The position numbers were made by a program, and so were the translations under genes. Of a stretch of DNA of 48,657 bases, positions 17,205 to 27,300 are shown piece after piece. Numbering within the stretch: the first letter of the stretch is position 1; each line of letters begins with the position of its first letter. The stretch is taken from contig SXSC01000110.1 in assembly GCA_005792355.1 (NCBI GenBank), positions 1-48,657 of the forward strand, given 5' to 3'. Source of the stretch: Opitutaceae bacterium (lineage in GTDB: Bacteria; Verrucomicrobiota; Verrucomicrobiia; Opitutales; Opitutaceae). The notes beneath the pieces were generated by a model that searched no databases, had not been told where the DNA came from, and saw only the letters and a program-made list of their open reading frames with translations.

Positions 17205-19019
17205 TCAGGGGAGTTTGAGGTCGCCGGGCTGGACGAAGATTTCGCGCGGGTTGTTGCCGACCTGGGGGCCGATGTAGCGGCGCTGCTCCATCTCCTCCAT
17301 GAGGGACGCGGCGCGGTTGTAGCCGATTTTCAGGCGGCGTTGAAGGTAGCTCGTGCTGGCGCGGCCGTTCGCGGAGATGGCTTCGAGGGCTTCTTTGATC
17401 AGGGGGTCGGCGCCGGCGTGCAAGGTGGGGTCGCCGCTGGCGGCGCCGGGGATGTCTTCGGGACGGAGCTCGACCCGATAGCGGGGCTGGAGCTGGGCCT
17501 TGAGGGTGCCAACGATTTTTTCGATTTCGGCGTCGTCGACAAAAGGAGCCTGCAGGCGTTGGAGGCGGCCGAGGCCGGGCGGGCTGTAGAGCATGTCGCC
17601 GCGGCCTTGGAGGGATTCGGCGCCCTTGCCGTCGAGGACGGTGCGGGAGTCGATTTGCGAGGCGACTTGAAACGCGATGCGGGTGGGATAATTGGCTTTG
17701 ATGATGCCGGTGATGACGTTGACGGACGGTCGCTGCGTCGCGAGGACGGTGTGGATGCCGACGGCGCGGGACATCTGGGCGAGGCGCGCGATGGGCGTCT
17801 CGACGTCGGCGGCGGCGGTCATCATGAGGTCGGCGAGTTCGTCGATGACGAGGACGATGTAGGGAAGCTTTGGGAAGCCCTCGGCGAGGGCCCTGGCGTT
17901 GTAGCCGGCGAGGTTGCGGACGGATTTCTCGGCGAGGACGGAGTAGCGGCGCTCCATCTCGCGAACGAGCCACTTGAGGGCCTGGACGGCCTGCTTGGGC
18001 TCGGTGACGACGGGGTGGATGAGGTGCGGGAGGTCGCGGTAGATGGCAAACTCGACGATCTTTGGATCGATGAGAACGAGTTCGAGTTCGTCGGGGCGGA
18101 AACGGTAGATCAGCGAGAGGATGAGATTGCTGATGCAGACGGATTTGCCGGATCCGGTGGCGCCGGCGATGAGGGCGTGGGGGGCGCGGGCGAGATCGAG
18201 GATGACGTGGCGGCCGGCAATATCGACGCCGAGGATGAGGGGGAGTTCGCCGGTGGAGTTGCGCCAGGCCTCGGACTCGAAGGAGGCGCGGAGGGCCAGC
18301 GGGGCCGAGTTGCGGTTGGGAATCTCAACGCCAACGTAACTCTCACCGGGGATGGGAGCCTGAATGCGGACGGCATTGGCGGAAAGGGAGAGGGCGAGAT
18401 TCTTTTCGAGGGCGACGATGGATTCGACGCGGACGCCGAAGCCGGGTTTGACACGGAACTGGGTGACGCGCGGGCCGACGGTCGCGTCGTGCACAAAGGC
18501 GTCGATGGTGAAGCTGTCGAGGGAGTCTTGAAGGATGCGCTTGTTGGTCGCGAGTTCCTCGGGGCTGCTGAAATTCTTTTCGGCGTCGGAGGCGGGGCGG
18601 AGGAGGTCGAGCGAGGGGCGCTGGTAGGTCGCGAGATCGGAGGACGAGAAAGACTCCGGAGAAGACTCAGTGGCGACGGGCGGAGGGACCTGAGCCGGCG
18701 CAGGAACGGGCGCGGTGACGGCAGGCGCGGCCACGGCGGCGGGTGCCAGCAGGTCGGCGGTGCGGTCGCGAATGGTTTTGCGGACGCCTTCGAGGTGATC
18801 GAGGGCATCGTCAAGTTGGTCGCGGTGGCGGGCCTGGCGGGCGAGACGTTCCTCGAGGCGGGCCTCGAGCTCCTCGCGCCAGCGGGCGAGTTGGTGGTGG
18901 TCTTCCTCGAGGCGGGCCTGGGCGGTGTCGCGGGGGGCGGGGCCCGGGGCTCCGGACGCATCCGACCCCGCGGTGGCGGCAGTGCGGGGAGACCGAAGGG
19001 AGGAGGACTTGGCGGGCAT
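17205..19019 (-). CDS. FtsK/SpoIIIE-type DNA translocase lacking membrane segments
   Basis: 604 residues from the ATG chosen (MPAKSSSLRS). Instead of the usual four-helix membrane anchor, residues 30-90 are a charged coiled coil (ARLEERLARQARHRDQLDDA) followed by a Pro/Ala linker. The motor is intact: alpha domain, Walker A GATGSGKS (286-293), IDPK, Walker B VLVIDELADL (389-398) and the ATQRPSVNVITG block. A gamma winged-helix domain is present at the end (DPLIKEALEAI to EEMEQRRYIGP, about 540-588), so it should bind and pump double-stranded DNA, perhaps oriented by polar sequences. First gene of a four-gene block. A canonical membrane FtsK may exist elsewhere in the genome. The frame extends 43 codons upstream but reads poorly. 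Confidence 0.88.
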   Translation of the reverse strand: MPAKSSSLRSPRTAATAGSDASGAPGPAPRDTAQARLEEDHHQLARWREELEARLEERLARQARHRDQLDDALDHLEGVRKTIRDRTADLLAPAAVAAPAVTAPVPAPAQVPPPVATESSPESFSSSDLATYQRPSLDLLRPASDAEKNFSSPEELATNKRILQDSLDSFTIDAFVHDATVGPRVTQFRVKPGFGVRVESIVALEKNLALSLSANAVRIQAPIPGESYVGVEIPNRNSAPLALRASFESEAWRNSTGELPLILGVDIAGRHVILDLARAPHALIAGATGSGKSVCISNLILSLIYRFRPDELELVLIDPKIVEFAIYRDLPHLIHPVVTEPKQAVQALKWLVREMERRYSVLAEKSVRNLAGYNARALAEGFPKLPYIVLVIDELADLMMTAAADVETPIARLAQMSRAVGIHTVLATQRPSVNVITGIIKANYPTRIAFQVASQIDSRTVLDGKGAESLQGRGDMLYSPPGLGRLQRLQAPFVDDAEIEKIVGTLKAQLQPRYRVELRPEDIPGAASGDPTLHAGADPLIKEALEAISANGRASTSYLQRRLKIGYNRAASLMEEMEQRRYIGPQVGNNPREIFVQPGDLKLP

Positions 19020-19545
19020 GCGGGCGACGAAAAGAGCGCGGGTTATCGGGCCGGGGTTTTCACGCTGCAAGCGCGGATGCAGAAAAAATGCGCGCGAGGA
19101 GAGCGTATTGATCCAGCGGCGTCCGGTCGGCACCGAAATCCCGTGCAAGACGGGTCATGACTTGGGAGCCAAAGTCGGCCCGCGTTTGATCCCAAGGCGG
19201 CGCAGCCGCAACCAAACAAAACCAACGGACGAGACACAGAGAACACTGAGGCCAATTCAGAGGTCACGGAGAAAGGCATTCCTCTGTGCCCTCTGGCATT
19301 TTCTCCGTGACCTCTGTGACGAAAAAATGCGCGCGGCAAAAAAACAAACTCAGATATAGAGGTGCACAGCGCCCTGCCCTGTTTCGCTTAGCCAACGATT
19401 CAGTGAGCGGTGGAGCCCGTTGTCCCCAACGGGCTGATTTGAGAGCGTACGGCTCAAAACCCGATGAGGACATCGGGTTCCACCATTCAGTGGTTTCGTT
19501 TTCAGAGGCAAAACGCACATCGACTGAATGTGCCCCCGGTACCTG
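19020..19545. repeat. Intergenic region with two hairpin repeats
   Basis: No gene. 19226-19325 is a CACAGAG/CACGGAG-type element whose arms 19258-19274 and 19300-19316 are exact reverse complements (arm CAGAGGTCACGGAGAAA). 19383-19530 is an inverted copy of the GTGGAACCCGATGTCCTC double hairpin seen at 12440-12575, with CCCGTTGTCCCCAACGGG in one stem. The promoter of the FtsK-like gene should lie near 19030-19200, but no clear promoter boxes were identified. Confidence 0.7.
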
Positions 19546-20391
19546 TCACTTCAATCTGTCCATCGTCCTCGACTCGTACGTCCCGGACGAACCCGACGCG
19601 GTGCTGCCGGAGGAGCCTGAATTGCCGCTGACACTTGAGCTGCCAGCGGAACTGGAGTAACTGGAAGAGGACGAGGAGGAGTACGATGAGGAACCGGTTG
19701 ACGAAGAATAGGAGGAGGAACCGTCCGACGAAGCAGCCCGTGGCGGGTGATCAGGACGATGACGGTTACCTGGGTTCGGGTGGGGATGGGGATCCACGCC
19801 GACGTAGCGGCCGGGACCATGTCTTTCCGGAGGCGGGGTTCCGGGAGGATGGTCCCCGCGATGCCTTCCCGGAGGAGCGGCTATGTCGGGCGGAGGAGGA
19901 GTGGGGTTGGTGGGGCTGGGGACGCCGCCGCCGTGACCGTACGAATAATTGTAATCCGCAAAACGGTCATAGCCATAGGGAGAGTTGTGGTACGCGGACA
20001 AACCTGACGAATAGTTCACCGAGGCGAGACTCATGCGAGGGTTCGCGGCGAAGGTGAGGGTGCGGAGCGGATTGATGCGCCAGCCAAGAAAGACGACGTG
20101 ACCGGCGGAATTCGGAGCCACCAAATTTGGGGTGAAGTCGATCCGCAGAATCCGATCCGCCTCGGCGAGATTCTTCACCAGCACCAGTCCTTGGGCGGTC
20201 AGTTCCGGCGTGAGTGCCGCGATGACATTGGCCCATTGCTCGGCGTTGGGTTGATCGTTGCCGTTGACGGTGAGCGCAACCGCCACGCGATTGCTGGACG
20301 CGCGCCGGGAAAGGTTGACGCAACCCGTGCTCAGGAGCGTCAACGTGACGATGGCGATTAGCGCGAGAAAGGAAGGAAGCGAGGGGCGCAT
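19546..20391 (-). CDS. Lipoprotein with Pro/His-rich and Ser-rich low-complexity tail
   Basis: 281 residues. The start at MRPSLPSFLALIAIVTLTLL gives a lipoprotein signal ending in LLSTGC, with the lipidated Cys at about residue 24. A compact domain of about 130 residues follows (VAVALTVNGNDQPNAEQWAN, VLVKNLAEADRILRIDFTPN, VFLGWRINPLRTLTFAANPR), then Tyr/Gly-rich text, a Pro/His-rich linker and a long Ser-rich end (SSSYSSSTG and similar). Not assigned to a family; the low-complexity end suggests a surface-exposed or cell-wall-spanning tail. The longer frame begins in repeat-like text and lacks a signal. Confidence 0.75.
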   Translation of the reverse strand: MRPSLPSFLALIAIVTLTLLSTGCVNLSRRASSNRVAVALTVNGNDQPNAEQWANVIAALTPELTAQGLVLVKNLAEADRILRIDFTPNLVAPNSAGHVVFLGWRINPLRTLTFAANPRMSLASVNYSSGLSAYHNSPYGYDRFADYNYSYGHGGGVPSPTNPTPPPPDIAAPPGRHRGDHPPGTPPPERHGPGRYVGVDPHPHPNPGNRHRPDHPPRAASSDGSSSYSSSTGSSSYSSSSSSSYSSSAGSSSVSGNSGSSGSTASGSSGTYESRTMDRLK

Positions 20392-20568
20392 GTTGAGCCG
20401 GTGACGACTGCGACGCAGATCCGGAGAATTCAGACAACCAAAGGGAATCCATTCCAGGGAAAACCGCAAGTTTTCGTTTCGCGAGGTTTCGAGGCGGAAG
20501 GGCATCTCGCTGGGGCCGGCCCAACGAGGGCACGTTTGACCCCACCGGCGGTGACCTCCCCGCGGCGC

Positions 20569-21600
20569 TCACCGGTGCGAACATCGATCACCGTGACCCC
20601 GTCCGATAGGCTCGTGCCGCGCCTGCGTGTGCGCGGAGACCACGGGGATGAAGAGCACGCACTCTTCGATCTGGCGGCGGATCTTGGCGTCCCACTCGTC
20701 GCCGTGTTCGAGCCCGCCAGCGTGTCGCAAATGCGCCGAGCGGCCTCCGCGTCTTGCGATGTGTAGGAGAGGAGGACCGCTTTGTCGTAGCGCGGCCAGC
20801 ACCGAGCCAGACAGCTTGAACGACGAATTGCCTTTGTCCCTCACGCTGTCGTAGGCGTCGAGCATTCGCGTCGACTCGGCGATGTCGCCGCGACGTATCG
20901 CGACATAACGTTGCTGCCCCGCTTGCAGCCACGCCAGCAGCACCAGCGAACTCAGGGGGCCCTTCGGGTCGCGTTCGTAGGATCGGCGATAACGGGAGAG
21001 ATCATCCTCCGGCCCGCGACTGAGGATTTGAACCGCGTCGAAGCGCCGCGGCACGGGAAAATTGACGAACTTGCTGACATCCTCCTTGCCCTGCCGCACC
21101 CGCGGCACGGAGGCGGTGACGCCCACCAGTCGCTCTGCCGTCTCCTCAATCGTCGCCGTCAGCGCCGTGGTTTCGCCGGTGATCGGGGTGAGTTCCGCGA
21201 AAATGCGTTCCCGTTTTAGATCGAACACTCGAACGTTTAACACCACGCGCCCGCCCTCTTTGTAGTCGTAGCCGGTCACCAGCGCGTCGCCGCCCAATTT
21301 TTTCGCGAGGGCGCGCATCTCCCCCGCGGTGGCCTCTGGCGCGAGCCGGCCCGGGTCCCGCAAGGCCGCGACCTCCTTGACCCACTCCAATTCCGGCGAC
21401 CGCCGGCGCACGTGATCGGTCAGCAGTTGTCCGGCTATTTCAAGCCCGGCATCGCCGGTGTGGTTTTCCAGCCGCGAGACCAGCACGCGGCCGTCCTTCT
21501 TCACCGGTGGCGGCGGCGTCATGTTCAGCGCCTCCAGCACCGCCGCCTCCTGCTGCTTGTATCCGTGGGCGCTTTCTCCCGTTCGAGCGGCGGCTCGGAA
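20569..21600 (-). pseudogene. Decayed TolB-like domain gene joined to a TIR-domain remnant
   Basis: The upstream part (about 20796-21600) reads through VLVSRLENHTGDAGLEIAGQ, LAKKLGGDALVTGYDY and VLNVRVFDLKRERIFAELTP, resembling the TolB-like amino-terminal domain found in TPR and kinase-associated proteins. It has no proper start and runs into repeat DNA at 21601. At 20795 another reading frame begins PRYDKAVLLSYTSQDAEAAR, a TIR-domain opening; after RICDTL the frame shifts and about ten residues are missing, then GDEWDAKIRRQIEECVLFIP continues and stops short of the usual GYFRLEW block. Two truncated genes joined by deletion is the simplest explanation. Confidence 0.6.
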
Positions 21601-21619
21601 TTGGCGGTGGCGGGTCGAG

Positions 21620-21723
21620 TTTCGGAGGGCGCCGCTTTGTCGGCGCCGTTGCGTTTGGATTCATGCTCGGCTGCGACAAAGCGCATTCGACCGGCTCAGG
21701 GTCCCGGACGCAGCCCTCCGAAA
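21620..21723. repeat. 104-bp intergenic element with inverted ends
   Basis: The ends TTTCGGAGGGC (21620-21630) and GCCCTCCGAAA (21713-21723) are perfect inverted repeats, with internal GTTTGGATTCATGCTCGGC and CGACAAAGCG. Another GAGGG / CCCTCC pair follows to about 21791. It borders the truncated TolB-like fragment and may mark the deletion endpoint. Confidence 0.55.
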
Positions 21724-21855
21724 TCGAACGACGTCGGTGGCCAATCGGTTGCACCGACAATCGGGAGGGGATCGGACGGGGTCAGCCCTCCGTCATCCGT
21801 GGTGGTGCATCAGCGGATTCTGGGAGACGGCGGGCGTCTTGAAAGCCGCGTGAAC

Positions 21856-23931
21856 TCATCGCCCCGGCGCAGGCGGAGAATTGGGGCTGCCACCACTCAG
21901 CGTGAGATCGTGGCGGCGGTACCACTCCGCCCAGCGCTCGAGGAAGTGCACCACGTGCGCCTTCTCCTTGAACCCGTGGGGCTCGCGCGGATACGCCCAA
22001 AACTCCGTCTCCACCCCCTGATCGACCAGCGCCCGCCAAAGAATCTGCCCGTTGGCAAACGGCACGCGGATATCGGCTTCACCGTGGATCACAAGGGTTG
22101 GCGTCGTCACGCTCCCCAGCGAGCGCATCGGGTTTGACCGGTCAAAGTGCTCGAGTTGCTTCCACGGATTTCCTTTGAACTCCCACGCCGCCGCCACCCC
22201 GTGGTTAACGTCGGAGGTCACGTACTGGTGAGCGGTGTCGACGACCGCGGCCCCCGCCACCGCTGCGCGATAACGCGCCGTGTGCCCGATTGTCCACGTG
22301 GTGAGGTAGCCACCCCAGGACCATCCTCCGTAGAACAGCCGCCGCGGATCGGCGAGGCCCCGCGCCACCAACGCGTCCACCCCGCTTTCGATGTCCATGA
22401 ATTCGATCGGGCCGAGCCGCCCTCGATTCGCCGCGTAGAACTCGATGCCGTACCCGATTCCGCCGCGGTAATTTGGACGGAAGACCGAGTACCCACGAGC
22501 CGCAAAGTAGGTCGCCCACCACGAGAAGGCTTCGGTCGTGACCCCGTCCGGCCCACCGTGCGGCATCACCATCAGCGGTGGCGGCGCACCCGGCTTCGCC
22601 GCGGGGCTCGTGAGCATCACTCCTTCGATCGTCGGCCCCTCAGGGCTCTTCCATGAGACGACCTCGAGCCGTCCGCGAGGCCACGCGGCTGCCGCGGGAT
22701 TCAAGTTCTCCGGCACGCGAACCGTGCTCGTTGCGAGGTCGAAGACGGTGGGATTCCTCGGCTGCACATACGTGGAAGAAGGGAAAACGAGCACGTTTCC
22801 CGACCGGTCGCTCCGCACCGCGCCGTTTACGATGCGGGCGGGTTCGCCCGCAGGGCCGGCGAACGGGATGTCGCGGACGCGCGAACCATCGAGGCCCAGC
22901 TCGACGAACCGTGACCTCGTTTTCTCGGCGACGTGGGCCGTGAGCGACCGTGAGTCGCCGCGCCAGACGAATCCGGCTAGCGTCGGGTCGAGTCTCGCCG
23001 CCGCATTCCAGCGACCGGGACCATCGACCTCAACGACGACCAGGTGATTGAGCAGCGACAAGGTCCCGACGCCCTGCTCCCACGCGAGGAACCGACCATC
23101 GGGCGAGAAGGCGACCTCGCCGAGATTCGCCGGCTCACTCGACACTTGTCGTGCCGGCGCGGAGCCGTCCGTGGGGGAGATCGCGATCCACGCGCAATTC
23201 CCAGATTCGTACGGATCCGACGAAGGTGCCAGCACCAGCGAAAAGCGTTTGCCGTCCGGAGACCAGAGAAAGGCGACGACATGTTCGGGGCCGGCGTACG
23301 CCTCGACGGGATCTCCGCCCGAGGCCGGCACGATCCAGAGCCGCGAGGGCTCCCAGTCTCGGCCCCAAGGCCTCGCTCCGCCGCGCTGGAACGTCTCCCG
23401 TTTGCGCTCCTCGGAGCGGGGGCGCTCGGCGAGGAGGGCGATCTTCGACCCGTCGGGCGAGAATGCGAAAGCGGTCGGGTCGAGCTTTCCGGTGTCGATC
23501 GCGGCCGCTTCGCCACCGTCAACAAGGATGAGATGGAGCTTCAATTTGCCGGACACCTTGCGGAGGAAGGCGAGCGACCGACCGTCGGGCGTGAACGCCG
23601 GCGACGACACATCCGCCCCTTTCGCCGTCATCGGGAGCGGGCGGCCTCCCGCTACGGCGAGGAGGAAGAGCTGCGTCGAATTCGACCACCCGCCGGAGCC
23701 GTCGTCGTCGTCTTTCGGTTTGGCGTCAGGGTCGAACTTTGGGGTCGTGACCGTGTAGGCGATCAATCGCCCATCCGAGGAAATTTCGACGGAACCGAGG
23801 CTCCGCAAGGAGGCGATCTCAACAGCGGTCGGCGAGGTTTCCGCTGCGGTCGTCGGCAGCACGACGACAACCTCGGCGAGCAGGCAGGCAAGGGCGACAC
23901 GCGCAGTGAGGAGCATTATCTTGGTTTTCAT
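21856..23931 (-). CDS. S9-family peptidase (prolyl oligopeptidase / acylaminoacyl-peptidase type), secreted
   Basis: 691 residues. The start at MKTKIMLLTARVALACLLAE gives a signal peptide; the upstream extension of the frame has none. An N-terminal beta-propeller of about 400 residues shows TolB/WD-like repeats (FSPDGSKIALLAE, FTPDGRSLAFLRK, FSPDGRFLAWEQG). The C-terminal alpha/beta-hydrolase has MPHGGPDG, the nucleophile in GWSWGGY (Ser538), Asp620 in HGEADIRVP and His652 in EPHGF. It should cleave short peptides in the periplasm. It stands alone, with repeat DNA on both sides. Family call secure, substrate not predictable. Confidence 0.93.
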   Translation of the reverse strand: MKTKIMLLTARVALACLLAEVVVVLPTTAAETSPTAVEIASLRSLGSVEISSDGRLIAYTVTTPKFDPDAKPKDDDDGSGGWSNSTQLFLLAVAGGRPLPMTAKGADVSSPAFTPDGRSLAFLRKVSGKLKLHLILVDGGEAAAIDTGKLDPTAFAFSPDGSKIALLAERPRSEERKRETFQRGGARPWGRDWEPSRLWIVPASGGDPVEAYAGPEHVVAFLWSPDGKRFSLVLAPSSDPYESGNCAWIAISPTDGSAPARQVSSEPANLGEVAFSPDGRFLAWEQGVGTLSLLNHLVVVEVDGPGRWNAAARLDPTLAGFVWRGDSRSLTAHVAEKTRSRFVELGLDGSRVRDIPFAGPAGEPARIVNGAVRSDRSGNVLVFPSSTYVQPRNPTVFDLATSTVRVPENLNPAAAAWPRGRLEVVSWKSPEGPTIEGVMLTSPAAKPGAPPPLMVMPHGGPDGVTTEAFSWWATYFAARGYSVFRPNYRGGIGYGIEFYAANRGRLGPIEFMDIESGVDALVARGLADPRRLFYGGWSWGGYLTTWTIGHTARYRAAVAGAAVVDTAHQYVTSDVNHGVAAAWEFKGNPWKQLEHFDRSNPMRSLGSVTTPTLVIHGEADIRVPFANGQILWRALVDQGVETEFWAYPREPHGFKEKAHVVHFLERWAEWYRRHDLTLSGGSPNSPPAPGR

Positions 23932-24385
23932 GGGGAGAGGAAAGTGAACACTCGCCCTTCGCTTGGCCACCCCGAGGCAGGTTTCCCGCCGAAGGGCCCA
24001 CCACAGGCGACCAGGGCCTCGGGGCATCATGGCCAAGCGACCGCTACGCGGGCGGGCTCGTGGAATCGCAGGAAGGAACGTGGCAAACCACGGGGAATGA
24101 ACCCGCCAGCGATTCAACAACGAATCCGATTTTGACGGTGCACTCGCGGGTAGTCGGACGACGGTCGTGGCGATCAAGTTACGAGCAGACAGACCTCCCG
24201 CCTCTGGCTGTCAACGGGTGAGTTTTCAAGCTGACCCCATCCAAATCTGTCTCGAACCGGCAAGAAAATCGATCGGCTTTGTCGTTTCGAAACCCGTCGG
24301 TTTGAAATTCCGAGATTTTAGATGCCCGATGCCAGATTTCACGATTTCCGAGATCCTTCGGCTGCCGCGTTAGGAAGTCTTCGGG
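23932..24385. repeat. Intergenic region with inverted repeats
   Basis: No gene. Arms at 23960-23978 (CGCTTGGCCACCCCGAGGC) and 24016-24039 pair around GCCTCGGGG and GGCCAAGCG, and a smaller pair GCCCTTCG / CGAAGGGC overlaps them, close to the start of the S9 peptidase gene. 24300-24385 is an inverted relative of the element at 14140-14235. The peptidase promoter must lie here, but no boxes stand out. Confidence 0.6.
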
Positions 24386-27300
24386 CTAAAATGCCCCTTT
24401 GATGCCGAAGGTCCAGACGGCTCCGGTCACTTCGTACGTGGTGGGGACGGCGGGCGCGATGCCCTGCTTTTGCAAGGTGATCACCGGTTCGCTCGCGAGG
24501 TTGCGGCCCGTGAAGAAAAACTCGAAGCGCGGGGAAAACTTGAAACCCCCGCCGACGTCGATCGGCAACCGGTGCCGGTTGTACGACGTGCCGGCCACAT
24601 TGAGCGGCACGTTGTCCCGCCAGTTGGCACTGGTGTAGAGACTGAAGCGCTTGAACGCATAACTCAGGCCCGCATTCGCGCCGTGCGGGCTCATGTTCGG
24701 ATTCACGATCTCGGCGTAGTTGCGCGTGTAGCTCGCGCGGACGTTGAGCCCTTTGAACGGTTTCGGCAGAAACGACAGGCTCTGGCTGTAGTCGAGCTCC
24801 ATGCCGCGCAGCTGGACCCGGCTATCGCTCGGGACCGTCGTGATGAAAGAGTACGAGGCAAATTCCGCATCGCTGTTCCCAAATTCCTGCGCCGTGAGTT
24901 GGTTGCTCCGAAACAGGCCCTTGACGCGGTTCTGGAAAAAATTGACGCCAAAGATACCCACCGGCTCGAAGTAATACGCCAGACGCATGGCCAGATTGTC
25001 GGAGCGCTCCGGCTTGAGGTTCGGGTTCGGCGCCGTGACCGTCAAACTCGAGTCGTCGATCGACCAGACCCCCGCCACATCCCGGAATGACGGGCGGCGG
25101 ATGGTCTTGCTGTAGCCGAGTTGAAAATCGAGGTTGCGCGAAAAACGGTATTTGAATGACGCGCTCGGAAAGAGATTTTCGTAACCACCCCGGCGATGGA
25201 CGCGCGGTTGGGAAAAATATTGATACTGGACTCCGGGGATTGTCGCGGCGACGCCCGTGCTGGCCGTCACGGCATAGCCGGCGGCACGCACCTCCGCGGG
25301 CGTGCGCGGATCGAATTCCAAGGCATCGGTCTCGGTCTGTTCGCCGCGCAGGCCGCCGCGGACGGTCGCCCGGCCGAAATTCACCGTGCCCATCAGGAAG
25401 CCCGCGGTGATCGCTTCCTCGTAGTGGCGCTTGTTGGCGACGAAGGCGCTTTGGTAGCGGGATCCCGCGGTGGTCCCGTTGGTGATGCGATCGGTAAAGT
25501 AATCCGGATGCTCCTGAAAGAGCCGGCCGATGGCGAGGAGGCTCGGGATGAAGATGCCCTTCCCGGAGGAGGAGGTCAGACTGGAGTTCGTCGCACTGCC
25601 TTCGAACTCATACGGCGAGGCGTAGGCGGCCCAGACCCCGGTGCCCGCGCCCGGCCCCGTATACATATAGAAACGCGCATTCGACTGGTCCAGGAAGTCG
25701 CGAGTTTCGCGCTGACGCTTCACGCCTGTCTTCCAGACGATCGGCACGAAGCGGCCCGTCTTCCAGGTCGCCGACAGATCCACCCCGGCAACCTTCGTCC
25801 GGCCGAAACGGCCGTCGTTGATCTGCAACTCGCGGTTAGTGTATCCGGTCCCCAGGCCGAGATCTGGTCCCGAGGTTTGTGCCAGCTGCCAGTCGCCGCC
25901 GAGGTCCGAGAGGTGCGCCGCCTTCACGCCGACCCCGGCGAGTTGCGGACTGCCGGCGCTGCGGGCCGCCCCTTTCCACGCGAGCGGATTGTACCAGCTC
26001 GTGGAGATGGAGCCGACCAGCTTTCCCTCGATGGTCAGGCTGCCGCGTTTGTATTCGAAACGGGGCAGCACCGTATAGGCCTCGCCCGGTTTTCCCACCG
26101 TCGAGGGATTGGTGGTGACGGTTCCCGTCGCGTTGAAGTCCGCCAACGGATTGGCGCCGATCACGGCGGCGCGATTGGTCGCGGTAAACGTGAACGTGCG
26201 CTGGGTATTGTAGAGCTGCGCTGCGTTGTAGATGAGGCCGAGCGAGAGCACCAGATCGGGGGTCGCCTTGAAGTCGCCGGTGAACGTGACCGTGGAGCGA
26301 CGGTTTAGGCGGGGCGACTGGTAGAGCCCGATCGCCGTCGGCACGACCGGCCGGGCGTCCGTCGCCGTCGTCGTGTAGTTGTAGGTGACGTTGGTGCGCG
26401 CGTTCTCCGAATACAGGTTGGACTCGCTGATGTTGAGGATTACGCCGAGCCGCCGGTCGAGAAAGACATCGGAATATTCGACGATGCCGCCGGGCCGGAT
26501 GTGTCGATGGCGGGCGTCGTCGGGGCCGTACGCTTTGCCCAACTGGAAAGCGCCGGGGAAAATCGTCGTGTTGGCCTGCCAGGCGAACCGCCGGCCCTGG
26601 CGAGAGAACGCCCGTTTGGTCTTCAGATTGATCGTGCCGGCGGGCGCATTGGCATCCACGTCGGCGCTAATCGTCTTCGACACCTCGATGGAATCCATGC
26701 TGTTGAGCGAGACCTGTTCGAAGCTGAACGCCCGCGCGTCGCCCGCCACACCCTTGTTGGCGTCGGCGCTGGCCAGACGCACGCCGTCGATCGTGACGGA
26801 ATTATATTCGGCCCCCAGGCCCCGCAGCCGCACATTGACGATTTCCCCCTGCACGAGGAAGAGGTCGACGCCCGGGATGTTCTTGAGGAACTCGGCGGCG
26901 TTGCCCTCGGCGACGTCGCCAAACACGTCCGACGCGACGGTGTTGGTGATGTTCATCGACTGGCGCTGTTCCATGATCGCCTTGGCGTTGCCCTCGCGCT
27001 CGCTCGACACTGTGTAGGCCTCCAACCGCAGGACGCCGGCCTTCGCCCCGCCGGGCGGGCCATCGCCGGCCCCGGAACTGAAGAGCTCGATGTCGCGCCG
27101 GCTCTCCGCGCCGGCGCGGACGGCCACGGTGACCGCGACAGGCGACGCACCGGTATAATTGACGGTGACGACCGCCTCCCCCGCCGGCACGCCGGTGACC
27201 CGATAGGAACCATCTTCGGCCGAGACCGCCACCACCGTGGAGCCGCGCAACGACACCTCGGCGTGACGCACGTAGTCGCCAGTCACCGGATTGATGATAC

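Noticed and set aside
17200..17973. Upstream extension of the repeat-protein frame
   Set aside because: Codes Arg/Pro-rich shadow of the FtsK-like gene; the TTG at 17199 gives a sensible start six bases past that gene.
17340..19160. 606-codon plus-strand open frame
   Set aside because: Opposite the FtsK-like gene, with Gly/Asp/Glu-biased text typical of an antisense shadow.
19286..19660. Open frame over repeats and the end of the lipoprotein gene
   Set aside because: Composed of hairpin-repeat sequence plus antisense of the Ser-rich tail.
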